Made by a program: the position numbers and the translations under genes
Shown: piece after piece, positions 1-9,340 of the stretch
Position numbering within the stretch: the stretch's first letter is position 1
Layout: each line of letters begins with the position of its first letter
Assembly: GCA_019114985.1 (NCBI GenBank)
Contig: DXEM01000031.1
Location: 186,001-250,000, forward strand
DNA: 64,000 bases
From: Candidatus Anaerostipes excrementavium
GTDB lineage: Bacteria; Bacillota; Clostridia; Lachnospirales; Lachnospiraceae
Direction of reading: 5' to 3'
Notes under the pieces: model-generated
The model's database searches: none
What the model saw: only the letters and a program-made list of their open reading frames with translations
Told to the model about the DNA's origin: nothing

Positions 1-764
1 GGGTGGTCTCTGAAGGCGTGAAAGAGGTCATGCTTCTTGGACAGAATGTGAATTCTTACGGAAAAACATTAGAACAGCCTATGACATTTGCAGAACTTTT
101 GCGGGAAGTGGAGAAAGTGGAAGGATTGGAACGAATCCGTTTTATGACGCCTCATCCAAAAGATTTATCGGATGAACTGATCGAGGTAATGGCAGAATCT
201 GAGAAGATCTGCAGCCATATGCATCTGCCGATGCAGTCTGGAAGCAGCAGACTCTTGCAGAAAATGAACCGCCATTATACGAAAGAACAATACTTGGATT
301 TAGCGCAGAAAATCAAAGACCGGATTCCGGGAGTGTCCTTTACGACGGATATTATTGTAGGATTTCCGGGAGAAACCGAAGAAGATTTCGAGGATACTTT
401 GGATGTGGTAAGAAAAGTTGGTTTTGACAGCGCCTTTACTTACGTATATTCCAAGAGAACCGGAACGCCTGCCGCTGCTATGGAAGATCAGGTAGATCCG
501 GAAGTGGTAAAAGAAAGATTTCCGCGTCTGCTGGCATTGCTGAAAGAAACAGCGGCAGCCAACTGCAAGGAAAAATTGGGGGCTGTGGAAAGGGTGCTGA
601 TTGAAGAAGTCAATACCCACGAAGAAGGAATGGTCACCGGACGTCTGGAAAACAATCTTTTAGTGCATTTTAAAGGATCAAAAGACCAGATCGGAACCAT
701 GGCAGATGTAAAGATTACAGAAGAAAAAGGTTTTTATTATATGGGAGAGCAAGTCAATGGGTAA
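1..764 (+). CDS. miaB: tRNA-2-methylthio-N6-dimethylallyladenosine synthase MiaB, 3' part
   Basis: Radical SAM methylthiotransferase that adds the 2-methylthio group to i6A37 of tRNAs reading UNN codons. Only about the last 254 codons are present; the frame is open at the left edge, so the N-terminal cluster domain and the radical SAM Cys triad lie upstream of the window. Visible are the MiaB-typical TTDIIVGFPGET segment, the SGSSRLLQKMNR segment and a C-terminal TRAM-like RNA-binding region (about the last 60 residues). It overlaps mutS by 8 bp, so the two are translationally coupled. The enzyme that makes its substrate, MiaA, is encoded 4.5 kb downstream in the same gene run. Confidence 0.95.
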   Translation, partial: VVSEGVKEVMLLGQNVNSYGKTLEQPMTFAELLREVEKVEGLERIRFMTPHPKDLSDELIEVMAESEKICSHMHLPMQSGSSRLLQKMNRHYTKEQYLDLAQKIKDRIPGVSFTTDIIVGFPGETEEDFEDTLDVVRKVGFDSAFTYVYSKRTGTPAAAMEDQVDPEVVKERFPRLLALLKETAAANCKEKLGAVERVLIEEVNTHEEGMVTGRLENNLLVHFKGSKDQIGTMADVKITEEKGFYYMGEQVNG

Positions 765-3375
765 ATTAACACCAATGATGCAGCAATACATGAAAATTAA
801 AGAAGAAAATAAGGATTGCATCCTGTTTTACCGTCTGGGAGATTTTTATGAAATGTTTTTTGATGATGCACTGATTGCGTCCAAAGAATTGGAGATCACT
901 CTGACAGGGAAAAACTGCGGCTTGGAGGAGCGGGCGCCTATGTGCGGCGTTCCTTATCACGCGGCAGATTCTTATTTGAATAAGCTGGTAGAGAAAGGCT
1001 ATAAAGTCGGCATCTGTGAACAGGTCGAAGATCCAAGTCAGGCAAAAGGAATCGTAAAACGGGAAATTGTAAGGATCGTAACGCCTGGAACGAACATTTC
1101 CCAGCAGAGCCTGGATGACGAAAAGAATAATTATCTTATGTGCATCTTTTGCAATGATGGAAGTTATGGGATTTCTCTGGTAGATGTAACGACCGGAGAC
1201 TTCCGAATGACGTCGATGGATAGTCTGTCGAAGGTACAAGATGAGATCTTTAAGTTCTCGCCGGCGGAAATCATCTGCAACGATGCTTTTTTCATCTGCG
1301 GAATAGACCTGGATTATTTAAAAGATAAGATGTCGATCATGGTTTCCGGAATCGATCATTACTATTTTGACGAGGAACAGGCAGCAGACAGGATCAAACA
1401 GCAGTTTAAAGTAGGCGGTTTGGAAGGTCTTGGAATTACCGATTATCCGATGGGAGTCATAGCTACCGGAGCCCTGCTTGGATATCTCCACGAGACGCAG
1501 AAAAGTTCTCTGGATCATCTGATGCATATTACGGCATATGAGACCAGTGAGTTTATGGTCATTGACAGTTCCAGCCGCAGGAATCTGGAATTGTGCGAAA
1601 CCCTCCGGGATAAGCAGAAGAAAGGCTCTCTTTTATGGGTTCTGGATAAGACAAAGACCGCGATGGGCGCCAGGATGCTTCGGAGTATGATCGAGCAGCC
1701 GCTGGTGGACAAGAAAAAGATTGAGGAACGATATGATGCTCTTGATTCCCTGACAAAACAGGCAATGGTTCGGGAAGAGTTAAGAGAATATTTAAATCCA
1801 ATTTACGACTTGGAAAGGCTGATGACAAAAGTCAGTTATAAGACGGCCAATCCGCGGGATATGATTGCTTTTAAGACATCGTTAAAATGGCTTCCGCCGA
1901 TTCGGATGATCTTGGAAGAGTGTAAAGATCCATTGCTTACAGCTTTGAGAGAAGCATTGGATCCAATGGAAGATATTTATCAGCTACTGGAAGATTCCAT
2001 TGTGGAAGAGCCGCCTCTTGCTGTAAAAGAGGGAGGAATTATCAAAGATGGCTTTAAAGAGGAGATCGACCGTCTAAAACGGGCAAAAACAGAAGGAAAA
2101 CAGTGGCTGATGGAGTTGGAAGAGCGAGAACGCAAAACGACCGGCATCAAAAACCTGAAAGTGAAGTTTAATAAAGTTTTTGGATATTATTTGGATGTAA
2201 CCAATTCCTATAAAGATCTGGTGCCGGATCATTACATCAGGAAACAGACGCTGGCCAATTCGGAGCGTTATACGACCGAAGAGTTAAATCAGCTGGCAGA
2301 TACGATCCTCGGATCGGAAGATCGTCTGTATGCAATGGAATATGAGACGTTTGTGGAGATACGAGAGACCTTGGCAGGGGAAATGGAGAGAATTGCCAAA
2401 ACAGCTCATGTCATCGCCCAGATAGATGCCCTGGCTTCGCTTGCTTATGTGGCAGAGAGAAATCATTATGTGCGGCCGAAGCTGAATCTTCGCGGAACCA
2501 TCGATATCAAAGAAGGAAGACACCCGGTGGTAGAACAAATGATTCAAAACGATATGTTCATTTCCAATGATACTTATCTGGATCAGAAGAAAAATCGTGT
2601 ATCGATTATTACAGGGCCCAATATGGCAGGAAAATCCACCTACATGAGGCAGGCAGCTCTGATCGTGCTGATGGCCCAGGTAGGTTCATTTGTTCCGGCG
2701 AAAAAGGCAAATATCGGAATTGTGGATCGAATTTTTACCAGAGTAGGAGCCTCTGATGATCTGGCATCCGGTCAGAGTACGTTTATGGTTGAGATGAGCG
2801 AGGTGGCGAATATCCTTCGAAATGCCACAAAGAACAGTCTTTTGATTTTGGATGAGATCGGAAGGGGAACCAGCACCTACGATGGGCTGTCCATTGCCTG
2901 GGCGGTGGTGGAATATATCAGCAATCCGAAGCTTCTTGGAGCAAAGACGTTATTCGCCACCCATTATCATGAGCTGACAGAATTGGAAGGAAAAATTGAC
3001 AGCGTGAATAACTATTGCATTGCCGTAAAAGAACAAGGAGATGATATCGTTTTCCTGAGAAAAATCATCAAAGGCGGTGCGGATAAAAGTTACGGTGTTC
3101 AAGTCGCTAAGCTGGCCGGCGTCCCGGAACCGGTGATTGCCAGAGCAAAAGAAATCTCCAGGGAATTAAGCGATCACGATATCGCATCCAAGGCAAGGGA
3201 AATCATGCCTTATGGGGAAGCACAGCAGCTTTCTTTCTTCCAGCAAAGCGATGAGCCGACGATGGAGCATCCGTTTATGGCGGAGATTCGGGAAAAAGAT
3301 CTTTCAGATGTGACTCCGCTGGAAGCGTTGAATTATTTGTATACCCTTCAGGAAAAGCTTAGAAAAGAGGAGTGA
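757..3375 (+). CDS. mutS: DNA mismatch repair protein MutS
   Basis: Mismatch-recognition ATPase that starts methyl-independent mismatch repair. At 872 residues it is full length. The N-terminal mismatch-binding F-x-E motif is seen in GDFYEMF near residue 30. The Walker A GPNMAGKST is near residue 620, the Walker B DEIGRGTSTYDG near 700, followed by the FATHYHEL switch region. The C-terminus carries the clamp-interaction-like helix region typical of the family. It starts inside the miaB stop region and is followed by mutL with 2 bp between stop and start codon, so mutS and mutL are clearly one operon. Confidence 0.98.
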   Translation: MGKLTPMMQQYMKIKEENKDCILFYRLGDFYEMFFDDALIASKELEITLTGKNCGLEERAPMCGVPYHAADSYLNKLVEKGYKVGICEQVEDPSQAKGIVKREIVRIVTPGTNISQQSLDDEKNNYLMCIFCNDGSYGISLVDVTTGDFRMTSMDSLSKVQDEIFKFSPAEIICNDAFFICGIDLDYLKDKMSIMVSGIDHYYFDEEQAADRIKQQFKVGGLEGLGITDYPMGVIATGALLGYLHETQKSSLDHLMHITAYETSEFMVIDSSSRRNLELCETLRDKQKKGSLLWVLDKTKTAMGARMLRSMIEQPLVDKKKIEERYDALDSLTKQAMVREELREYLNPIYDLERLMTKVSYKTANPRDMIAFKTSLKWLPPIRMILEECKDPLLTALREALDPMEDIYQLLEDSIVEEPPLAVKEGGIIKDGFKEEIDRLKRAKTEGKQWLMELEERERKTTGIKNLKVKFNKVFGYYLDVTNSYKDLVPDHYIRKQTLANSERYTTEELNQLADTILGSEDRLYAMEYETFVEIRETLAGEMERIAKTAHVIAQIDALASLAYVAERNHYVRPKLNLRGTIDIKEGRHPVVEQMIQNDMFISNDTYLDQKKNRVSIITGPNMAGKSTYMRQAALIVLMAQVGSFVPAKKANIGIVDRIFTRVGASDDLASGQSTFMVEMSEVANILRNATKNSLLILDEIGRGTSTYDGLSIAWAVVEYISNPKLLGAKTLFATHYHELTELEGKIDSVNNYCIAVKEQGDDIVFLRKIIKGGADKSYGVQVAKLAGVPEPVIARAKEISRELSDHDIASKAREIMPYGEAQQLSFFQQSDEPTMEHPFMAEIREKDLSDVTPLEALNYLYTLQEKLRKEE

Positions 3376-3377
3376 TC

Positions 3378-5222
3378 ATGGCAAAAATACAGTTGTTGGA
3401 TCAAAAGACCATTGATAATATTGCAGCCGGAGAGGTGATCGAACGGCCGGCTTCGGTTGTCAAAGAATTGGTAGAAAATGCCATTGATGCGAAAGCCAAC
3501 GCGGTCACCGTAGAATTAAAGGATGGGGGACTGACGTTGATCCGAGTGACAGATAATGGCTGCGGCATTCCGAAAGATCAGGTAAAGATTGCATTTCTTC
3601 GTCATGCTACCAGCAAGATCCAATCCGTGGAAGATTTGTTAACGGTCTCTTCTTTAGGATTTCGCGGGGAAGCGCTTTCCAGTATCAGCGCCGTTTCTCA
3701 GGTAGAGCTGGTGACAAAGACTGCGGAAGGCTTCAGCGGCGTTTCTTATAAGATCTGCGGAGGGCAGGAAGAAGATTTTTCAGAGATCGGAGCGCCGGAT
3801 GGAACAACATTCCTTGTAAAAAATCTGTTTTATAATACGCCGGCAAGGAGAAAATTTTTAAAAAGTGCGGCGACGGAAGCAGGATATGTGGAGCAGATAA
3901 TGGTCCATATGGCTCTGAGCCATCCGGAAATTTCGTTTAAATTTATTCATAACAATAAAAATAAGATTTATACGTCCGGAAACGGCAGTATAAAAGATAT
4001 CATCTATCATATTTACGGCAAAGACGTTGCCAAAGCTTTGATTCCGGTAGAGGCAGAAGATCAGGAGATTTCTTTGAAAGGCTGGATCGGGAAGCCTCAT
4101 ATATCCAGGGGAAACCGCAATTATGAAAGCTACTTTATCAATGGAAGATATATCAAAAGTCCGTTGATCTATCGAGCCATTGAAGAAGCGTATAAGACAT
4201 TTACAATGGTGCACAAATATCCATTTGTGTGTCTGGATCTCCGGATTTTGCCGGAACTTTTAGATGTCAATGTTCATCCGACCAAGATGGAAATTCGTTT
4301 TCGAAACGGCAATGACATCTATGAGCTTCTTACAGCGTCTATTCGGCAGGCGCTCCTTCAAAAGGATTTGATTCCGGAGGTGGCTGTGGCAGAGAAAAAG
4401 GGAAAAACAGAACAAGAAAAGCCGGAGTACATTTCCAAACAAGAACCAAAAACAGAAAAGAGACAGCCAAAACCGAAGATGCCGGAGCCGTTTGAGAAAA
4501 TGCGCCGCAAAGAAGAGCCGCCGAAAAAAGCGGTATATGCCGGGGTAAATTATAATACGCTTCGGCAGAAATTTCCGGAAGAGAAGACGGGTCCGGCTCA
4601 TCAGATGACACTGAATGAGACATCGGTTCTTGCGAAAGAGGCGAAACCGGATCGAAAGATCATTGGACAGCTCTTTCAGACCTATTGGCTGATCGAATAT
4701 GAAGACCAGCTGTTTCTTATGGATCAGCATGCTGCTCACGAGAAAGTAAACTATGAGAGGCTGATGAAGAATTTTAAGAAGAAAGAGATCTACAGTCAAG
4801 GTCTGGAGCCGCCAATCGTCGTGACGGTTTCCATGGCGGAAGCACAAGCCTTAGATCAGTGCAAAGATATTTTTGCGCAGCTGGGATTTTCCATCGAATC
4901 TTTTGGCGGAAATGAATTTTGTATTCGGGAAGTTCCTGCCAATTTATACGGAATCGGAGAAAGAGAGTTGTTCATTGAATTGCTGGATTCCATCAGCAGA
5001 GAAAGCGGTGCGGTAAGCGTTGATATGGTCTCTGAGAAATTGGCATCCATGGCGTGTAAGATGTCGATCAAGGGAAATCAGAAAGTTTCTATGCTGGAAG
5101 CAAAACATCTGCTGGATGAACTGATGGAACTTGAAAATCCGTATCAGTGCCCGCATGGAAGGCCGACGATTATTAAGATGAGCAAATATGAGATAGAAAA
5201 GAAATTTAAGAGGATCGTTTGA
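3378..5222 (+). CDS. mutL: DNA mismatch repair protein MutL
   Basis: GHKL-ATPase that couples MutS to strand incision and excision. ATPase motifs are visible: ENAIDAKA, DNGCGI, GFRGEAL and FYNTPARRKF. A low-complexity linker rich in Lys, Glu and Pro spans roughly residues 345-410. The C-terminal domain has DQHAAHEKVNYE, matching the DQHA(x)2E(x)4E endonuclease motif, plus CPHGRP near the end, so this MutL should be nicking-competent as in organisms without MutH. The ATG at 3378 is chosen over an upstream in-frame GTG because AGAGGAG lies 6 bases before it. Confidence 0.97.
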   Translation: MAKIQLLDQKTIDNIAAGEVIERPASVVKELVENAIDAKANAVTVELKDGGLTLIRVTDNGCGIPKDQVKIAFLRHATSKIQSVEDLLTVSSLGFRGEALSSISAVSQVELVTKTAEGFSGVSYKICGGQEEDFSEIGAPDGTTFLVKNLFYNTPARRKFLKSAATEAGYVEQIMVHMALSHPEISFKFIHNNKNKIYTSGNGSIKDIIYHIYGKDVAKALIPVEAEDQEISLKGWIGKPHISRGNRNYESYFINGRYIKSPLIYRAIEEAYKTFTMVHKYPFVCLDLRILPELLDVNVHPTKMEIRFRNGNDIYELLTASIRQALLQKDLIPEVAVAEKKGKTEQEKPEYISKQEPKTEKRQPKPKMPEPFEKMRRKEEPPKKAVYAGVNYNTLRQKFPEEKTGPAHQMTLNETSVLAKEAKPDRKIIGQLFQTYWLIEYEDQLFLMDQHAAHEKVNYERLMKNFKKKEIYSQGLEPPIVVTVSMAEAQALDQCKDIFAQLGFSIESFGGNEFCIREVPANLYGIGERELFIELLDSISRESGAVSVDMVSEKLASMACKMSIKGNQKVSMLEAKHLLDELMELENPYQCPHGRPTIIKMSKYEIEKKFKRIV

Positions 5223-5270
5223 TCCGCGGTTTATGATAGAAGAAGTGTGAACCTTGAAAGGATAAGAATT

Positions 5271-6215
5271 ATGAAGCCAATGGTAATATTAACGGGACCG
5301 ACTGCGGTGGGGAAAACAGCACTTTCCATTCGTCTTGCAAAGGCAATCGGCGGAGAGATCATCTCAGCGGATTCCATGCAGGTATATCAGAAAATGAATA
5401 TTGGAACCGCTAAAATCAAGACAGACGAGATGGAGGGGATTCCACATTATTTGGTAGACGTTTTAGATCCGGCAGAAGAATTTCATGTAGCAAGGTTCCA
5501 GAAGATGGCAAAAGAAGCTCTTCAAAATATTTATGGGAAAGGAAAGATTCCGCTTGTCGTAGGCGGGACCGGATTTTATATCCAAAGCCTTCTCTATGAT
5601 ATTGATTTTGAGGAAGAAGAACAGGACATGGAGTATCGGGAAATGCTTTGGAAGATGTCCAGGGAAGAGGGAAACGAGGCACTGCATCGAATGCTCTCTC
5701 AAAAAGATCCTGTATCTGCCCAAAAAATTCATCCCAATAATGTCAAGCGAGTGATCCGCGCGCTGGAATTTTACCGGCTCAACGGATATCCGATCTCAGA
5801 GCACAATGAAAAGGAATCTCAAAAAGAATCTCCTTATCAGTTTGCATATTTTGTTTTAAATCAAGATCGGAAAAAACTTTACGAGAGGATCGATCAAAGA
5901 GTTGACTTGATGATGGAAGCAGGGCTTCTAAAAGAAGTCCAAGAGCTGAAGGAAGAAGGATATGGGAAATCTCTTGTATCCATGCAGGGCATTGGATATA
6001 AAGAAATCTATGAATATCTGGAAGGGAATCTGACTCTTGATCAGGCTGTCGATTTGATTAAGAAAGACACCAGGCATTTTGCAAAACGCCAGCTTACCTG
6101 GTTTGGAAGGGAAAAAGATGTCATCATGATTCAAAAAGAACAATTTGAGACGGAAGAAGAAATTCTTCAGCATATGCTGGAGATTTTAAAACAGAAAGGC
6201 ATATATCATGGATAG
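5271..6215 (+). CDS. miaA: tRNA dimethylallyltransferase MiaA
   Basis: Transfers the dimethylallyl group to A37 of tRNAs, the step before MiaB. The P-loop GPTAVGKTALS is at the N-terminus, followed by the SADSMQVYQ substrate segment and TxxR-type residues further in. Length of about 314 residues is normal for the family. An in-frame GTG 24 bases upstream is possible, but the ATG at 5271 has GAAAGGA at good distance and gives the usual MKPMVILTGPT start. It sits 48 bp after mutL and overlaps the next gene by 8 bp, a common mutS-mutL-miaA arrangement. Confidence 0.96.
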   Translation: MKPMVILTGPTAVGKTALSIRLAKAIGGEIISADSMQVYQKMNIGTAKIKTDEMEGIPHYLVDVLDPAEEFHVARFQKMAKEALQNIYGKGKIPLVVGGTGFYIQSLLYDIDFEEEEQDMEYREMLWKMSREEGNEALHRMLSQKDPVSAQKIHPNNVKRVIRALEFYRLNGYPISEHNEKESQKESPYQFAYFVLNQDRKKLYERIDQRVDLMMEAGLLKEVQELKEEGYGKSLVSMQGIGYKEIYEYLEGNLTLDQAVDLIKKDTRHFAKRQLTWFGREKDVIMIQKEQFETEEEILQHMLEILKQKGIYHG

Positions 6216-7494
6216 TTTAAAAGCATATTATGAGGAATTGGGAGTCGATGGGAAAGTATATGACTATGCCCAGAAAGTGGAACATGGATTAAAGACTCGT
6301 TTTGAAAAGATGGACGAAATTGCTCAGATCAATCAGCTGAAAGTGCTTCGTGCGATGCAGAAAAACAAGGTGGCGGAAGCCCATCTGTCAGGAACAACAG
6401 GATATGGATATAATGATATCGGACGAGAAGCAATTGAAGGAGTCTATGCAGATGTCTTTGGAACAGAAGACGCACTGGTAAGACCTCAGATCACCTGCGG
6501 AACCCACGCGCTTGGTTTAGCCATGGGAGCGGTTCTTCGGCCGGGGGATGAGATTCTGGCAATTTCCGGAAAACCTTATGATACATTGGAAGAAGTCATT
6601 GGGATTCGAGAAGCCAAGGGATCTTTGGCAGAATACGGAATTACTTATGCTCAGGTGGATCTGCTGGAAGATGGAGAATTTGATTACGACGGAATTCAAA
6701 AAGCGGCCGGAAGCCGTACAAAACTAATTCATATTCAGAGATCCAAAGGCTATGCATCCCGCAAGACTCTGTCCGTGGAACAGATCGGAAAGGTGATTTC
6801 TTTCCTGCGGACATTAAACCCAAACTGGATCATTATGGTGGATAACTGTTATGGAGAATTCGTGGAAGAATTGGAACCTTCGGATGTGGGAGCAGATATG
6901 ACGGTAGGATCCCTGATCAAAAATCCGGGAGGAGGCCTGGCGCCGATCGGAGGATATATTTGCGGAAGAAAAGATCTGATTGAACTATGTGCCTATCGCT
7001 TGACAACACCGGGATTGGGAAAGGAAGTAGGAGCGACCTTGGGGACGAACCGTCTGCTTTTACAGGGAATCTTTATGGCTCCTGTCGTTGTGAATGCAGC
7101 CCTGAAGGGAGCTGTATTCGCGGCAAATTTGTATGAGAAATTGGGCTTTACAGTGATTCCTAACGGAACAGAGAGCAGACACGATATCATTCAGGCAGTA
7201 GAATTGGAAGATCCAAAGAAATTGATTGCTTTTTGCGAGGGAATTCAAAAAGCATCTCCGGTGGATAGTTATGTAACGCCGGAGCCTTGGGCGATGCCTG
7301 GGTATGACAGTGATGTTATCATGGCTGCCGGAACCTTTGTCTCCGGTTCCTCAATAGAGTTAAGTGCAGATGGTCCGATGAAAGAACCGTATGCTGTCTA
7401 TTTCCAGGGAGGACTTACCTATCCTCATGCAAAATACGGAATTGTCATGTCTCTGCAGCGGATGATTGAAAAAGATTTGATAGATTTTCAGTGA
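6208..7494 (+). CDS. PLP-dependent methionine gamma-lyase-family protein (YnbB-like, 'aluminum resistance')
   Basis: Fold-type I PLP enzyme of the family usually annotated as cystathionine beta-lyase family protein involved in aluminum resistance (YnbB in Bacillus). It is 428 residues, the expected length. The SLIKNPGGGLAP segment near residue 235 carries the likely PLP-binding lysine, and HLSGTTGYGYNDIGR and RPQITCGTHA form the cofactor pocket region. The true reaction of this family is poorly defined. It overlaps miaA by 8 bp, the same neighbourhood as in many Clostridia and Bacilli (miaA next to ynbB). Confidence 0.85.
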   Translation: MDSLKAYYEELGVDGKVYDYAQKVEHGLKTRFEKMDEIAQINQLKVLRAMQKNKVAEAHLSGTTGYGYNDIGREAIEGVYADVFGTEDALVRPQITCGTHALGLAMGAVLRPGDEILAISGKPYDTLEEVIGIREAKGSLAEYGITYAQVDLLEDGEFDYDGIQKAAGSRTKLIHIQRSKGYASRKTLSVEQIGKVISFLRTLNPNWIIMVDNCYGEFVEELEPSDVGADMTVGSLIKNPGGGLAPIGGYICGRKDLIELCAYRLTTPGLGKEVGATLGTNRLLLQGIFMAPVVVNAALKGAVFAANLYEKLGFTVIPNGTESRHDIIQAVELEDPKKLIAFCEGIQKASPVDSYVTPEPWAMPGYDSDVIMAAGTFVSGSSIELSADGPMKEPYAVYFQGGLTYPHAKYGIVMSLQRMIEKDLIDFQ

Positions 7495-7652
7495 AACTTC
7501 TTTGAAGAATAAGAAAAATTTAAGGAAAACCGAGGGTTGTTTTCTATACATCATTCAAAACTTATGGTAAGATTGATGCATGAGAAATGTTTTTGACGAT
7601 GAAAGGCTTTCATAGCCTTTCCAGAGGTTCCTGGCAGGGAAAGGAACCGAAT
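7495..7652 (+). other. Intergenic leader of radC with two small hairpins
   Basis: This 158-bp stretch holds no convincing gene. An AT-rich run with a possible -10 (TAAGAT near 7565) precedes two hairpins: GAAAGGCT/AGCCTTTC (about 7601-7622) and GGTTCC/GGAACC (about 7625-7646). The second hairpin ends at the radC ribosome site. No clear -35 was found, so promoter placement is uncertain. Confidence 0.35.
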
Positions 7653-8351
7653 ATGGAGAAAAAACATCAAACAATTAAAGAAATACCAGTATCAGAACGG
7701 CCTTATGAAAAGTGTACAAAATACGGTCCGCAGGTACTATCCGACGCAGAACTTTTGGCAGTCATTTTAAGAAATGGAACAAAAGATAAGACAGCCGTCG
7801 ATCTTGCCAGGGAAATCCTTGAGGCACATCCTTATTATCAGGGGATCCTGGGGATTTTTCATCTGTCTTTGGAGGAACTTAAGAAGCTGTCGGGAATCGG
7901 TATGGTCAAAGCCGTACAGATTCTTGCAGTGGCGGAATTGTCCAAACGATTGGCAGAGTCGAAAGTGCAGGATAAGCTGAGTTTTCACTCACCGGGATCG
8001 ATTGCCCGTTATTATATGGAGCGGATGCGCCATTTGGATCGCGAAGAGATGATTTTAATTTGTTTTAATGGGAAGAATAAAGTCATCAAAGAATTGAGAG
8101 TTTCTGTCGGTACCGTGAATCAGACGGTTGCATCTCCGAGAGAATTATTCTTGGAAGCTCTGCGCTGTGAGGCAGTGTCCGTTATTATGGTACACAATCA
8201 TCCGTCGGGAGATCCGACGCCAAGCAGACAGGATATCCTGACAACAAAGCGTCTGGAAGAAGCAGGAGAACTTCTGGGGATCCCGCTGTCTGATCACCTT
8301 ATCATCGGCGATGGCTCTTATATTAGTTTTCGTGAAGAACAGATGATGTAA
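7653..8351 (+). CDS. radC: RadC family protein (JAB/MPN domain)
   Basis: Member of the RadC family, long named as DNA repair but with no firm biochemical role. The N-terminal part has the UPF0758 segment (SERPYEKCTKYGPQVLSDAELLA divided by the family pattern) and an HhH-like GIGMVKAVQI stretch near residue 80. The C-terminal JAB domain shows HNHPSGDPTPSRQD, the metal-binding JAMM motif, near residue 180. The ATG at 7653 has AAAGGAA upstream; an in-frame start 66 bases earlier lacks a ribosome site. RadC directly before mreB is a conserved Firmicute neighbourhood. Confidence 0.9.
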   Translation: MEKKHQTIKEIPVSERPYEKCTKYGPQVLSDAELLAVILRNGTKDKTAVDLAREILEAHPYYQGILGIFHLSLEELKKLSGIGMVKAVQILAVAELSKRLAESKVQDKLSFHSPGSIARYYMERMRHLDREEMILICFNGKNKVIKELRVSVGTVNQTVASPRELFLEALRCEAVSVIMVHNHPSGDPTPSRQDILTTKRLEEAGELLGIPLSDHLIIGDGSYISFREEQMM

Positions 8352-8361
8352 GGAGTAGAAG

Positions 8362-9312
8362 ATGAAGAAAGGCCATATTGGAATTGAACTGGGGACCAAG
8401 CATTTAAGAATATGTACAAAAGAAAAAGATCAGTTTCTTAGGGTGAAGAATATGATTGCCATTGATGAGGAAGGCAAGATCGCTGCCGCAGGAAATGATG
8501 CTTTTTTAATGTATGAGAAACAGCCGAATGAGATTCGGATCCTCTTTCCTGTTGCAGGAGGAGTAATCGGAGATTATACCAATATGAGGCGGCTCTTATC
8601 TGTGGTCTTTCAAAAGTATTTTCGCCATTTTCGAAAATACACCGTAGGAATTGCCGCGCCCGAGGATATTACAGGTGTGGAACGCCGGGCGTTTTATGAT
8701 CTTGTCTGGGAGTCGGCAGGACGGCTCCGCGATGTTCGGATTTATTCCAAACCGGTATTGGCGGCAATCGGCAGCGGGATGGATGTTGAACAGCCATGCG
8801 GCAATATGCTGATTGACTGCGGTGCAGGCACAACGGAATTGTCCGTTTTATCACTGGGTGGAATTGTCAAAAGCCGTTTGGTCAAATACGGCGGTGACCA
8901 GATCGATCAATGGATCGTCCATCAGATGAGACGGCAGCATAAGATTGCCATTGGAAGAAAGAGTGCAGAACATTTAAAGATACAATATTCGAAAAATCAA
9001 GAGAATATGATAATAAAAGGCAGAGACCTGGTGACAGGACTGCCGAAGAAAAAAATGGTGCCGGTATCCATGGCAGAAGAAAAGGTAAAAAGATATTTTT
9101 ATGACATAGCAATGGAGACCAAAGCAATGTTGGAAGAGATTCCTCCGGAACTTGCTTCTGATATCATGATGCAAGGGATCTATATCACCGGCAGCGGATC
9201 TTTGTTTCCCAAAGCGGCCGGGTGGATGGAAGAGGAACTCGGGCTTCCTGTCCATGAGGCAGCGGGGCCGGAAGAAAGCGTCATCCGGGGACTTAGGATC
9301 TGGATGAAATAA
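8362..9312 (+). CDS. mreB: Rod shape-determining protein MreB-like (divergent)
   Basis: Actin-fold ATPase that forms membrane-bound filaments guiding lateral wall synthesis. The phosphate-1 loop reads GIELGTKHLRI and the phosphate-2 loop DCGAGTTELSVLSLGGIV, both recognisable but less conserved than in typical MreB. The protein is 316 residues, somewhat shorter than the usual 335-345. It heads mreB-mreC-mreD-PBP2-minCDE-rodA, so the role in the elongation complex is well supported by context. A second, more canonical MreB/Mbl may exist elsewhere in the genome; that is inference. Confidence 0.88.
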   Translation: MKKGHIGIELGTKHLRICTKEKDQFLRVKNMIAIDEEGKIAAAGNDAFLMYEKQPNEIRILFPVAGGVIGDYTNMRRLLSVVFQKYFRHFRKYTVGIAAPEDITGVERRAFYDLVWESAGRLRDVRIYSKPVLAAIGSGMDVEQPCGNMLIDCGAGTTELSVLSLGGIVKSRLVKYGGDQIDQWIVHQMRRQHKIAIGRKSAEHLKIQYSKNQENMIIKGRDLVTGLPKKKMVPVSMAEEKVKRYFYDIAMETKAMLEEIPPELASDIMMQGIYITGSGSLFPKAAGWMEEELGLPVHEAAGPEESVIRGLRIWMK

Positions 9313-9340
9313 AAGGAAGATAAGAAATGAGGATGGGCTT

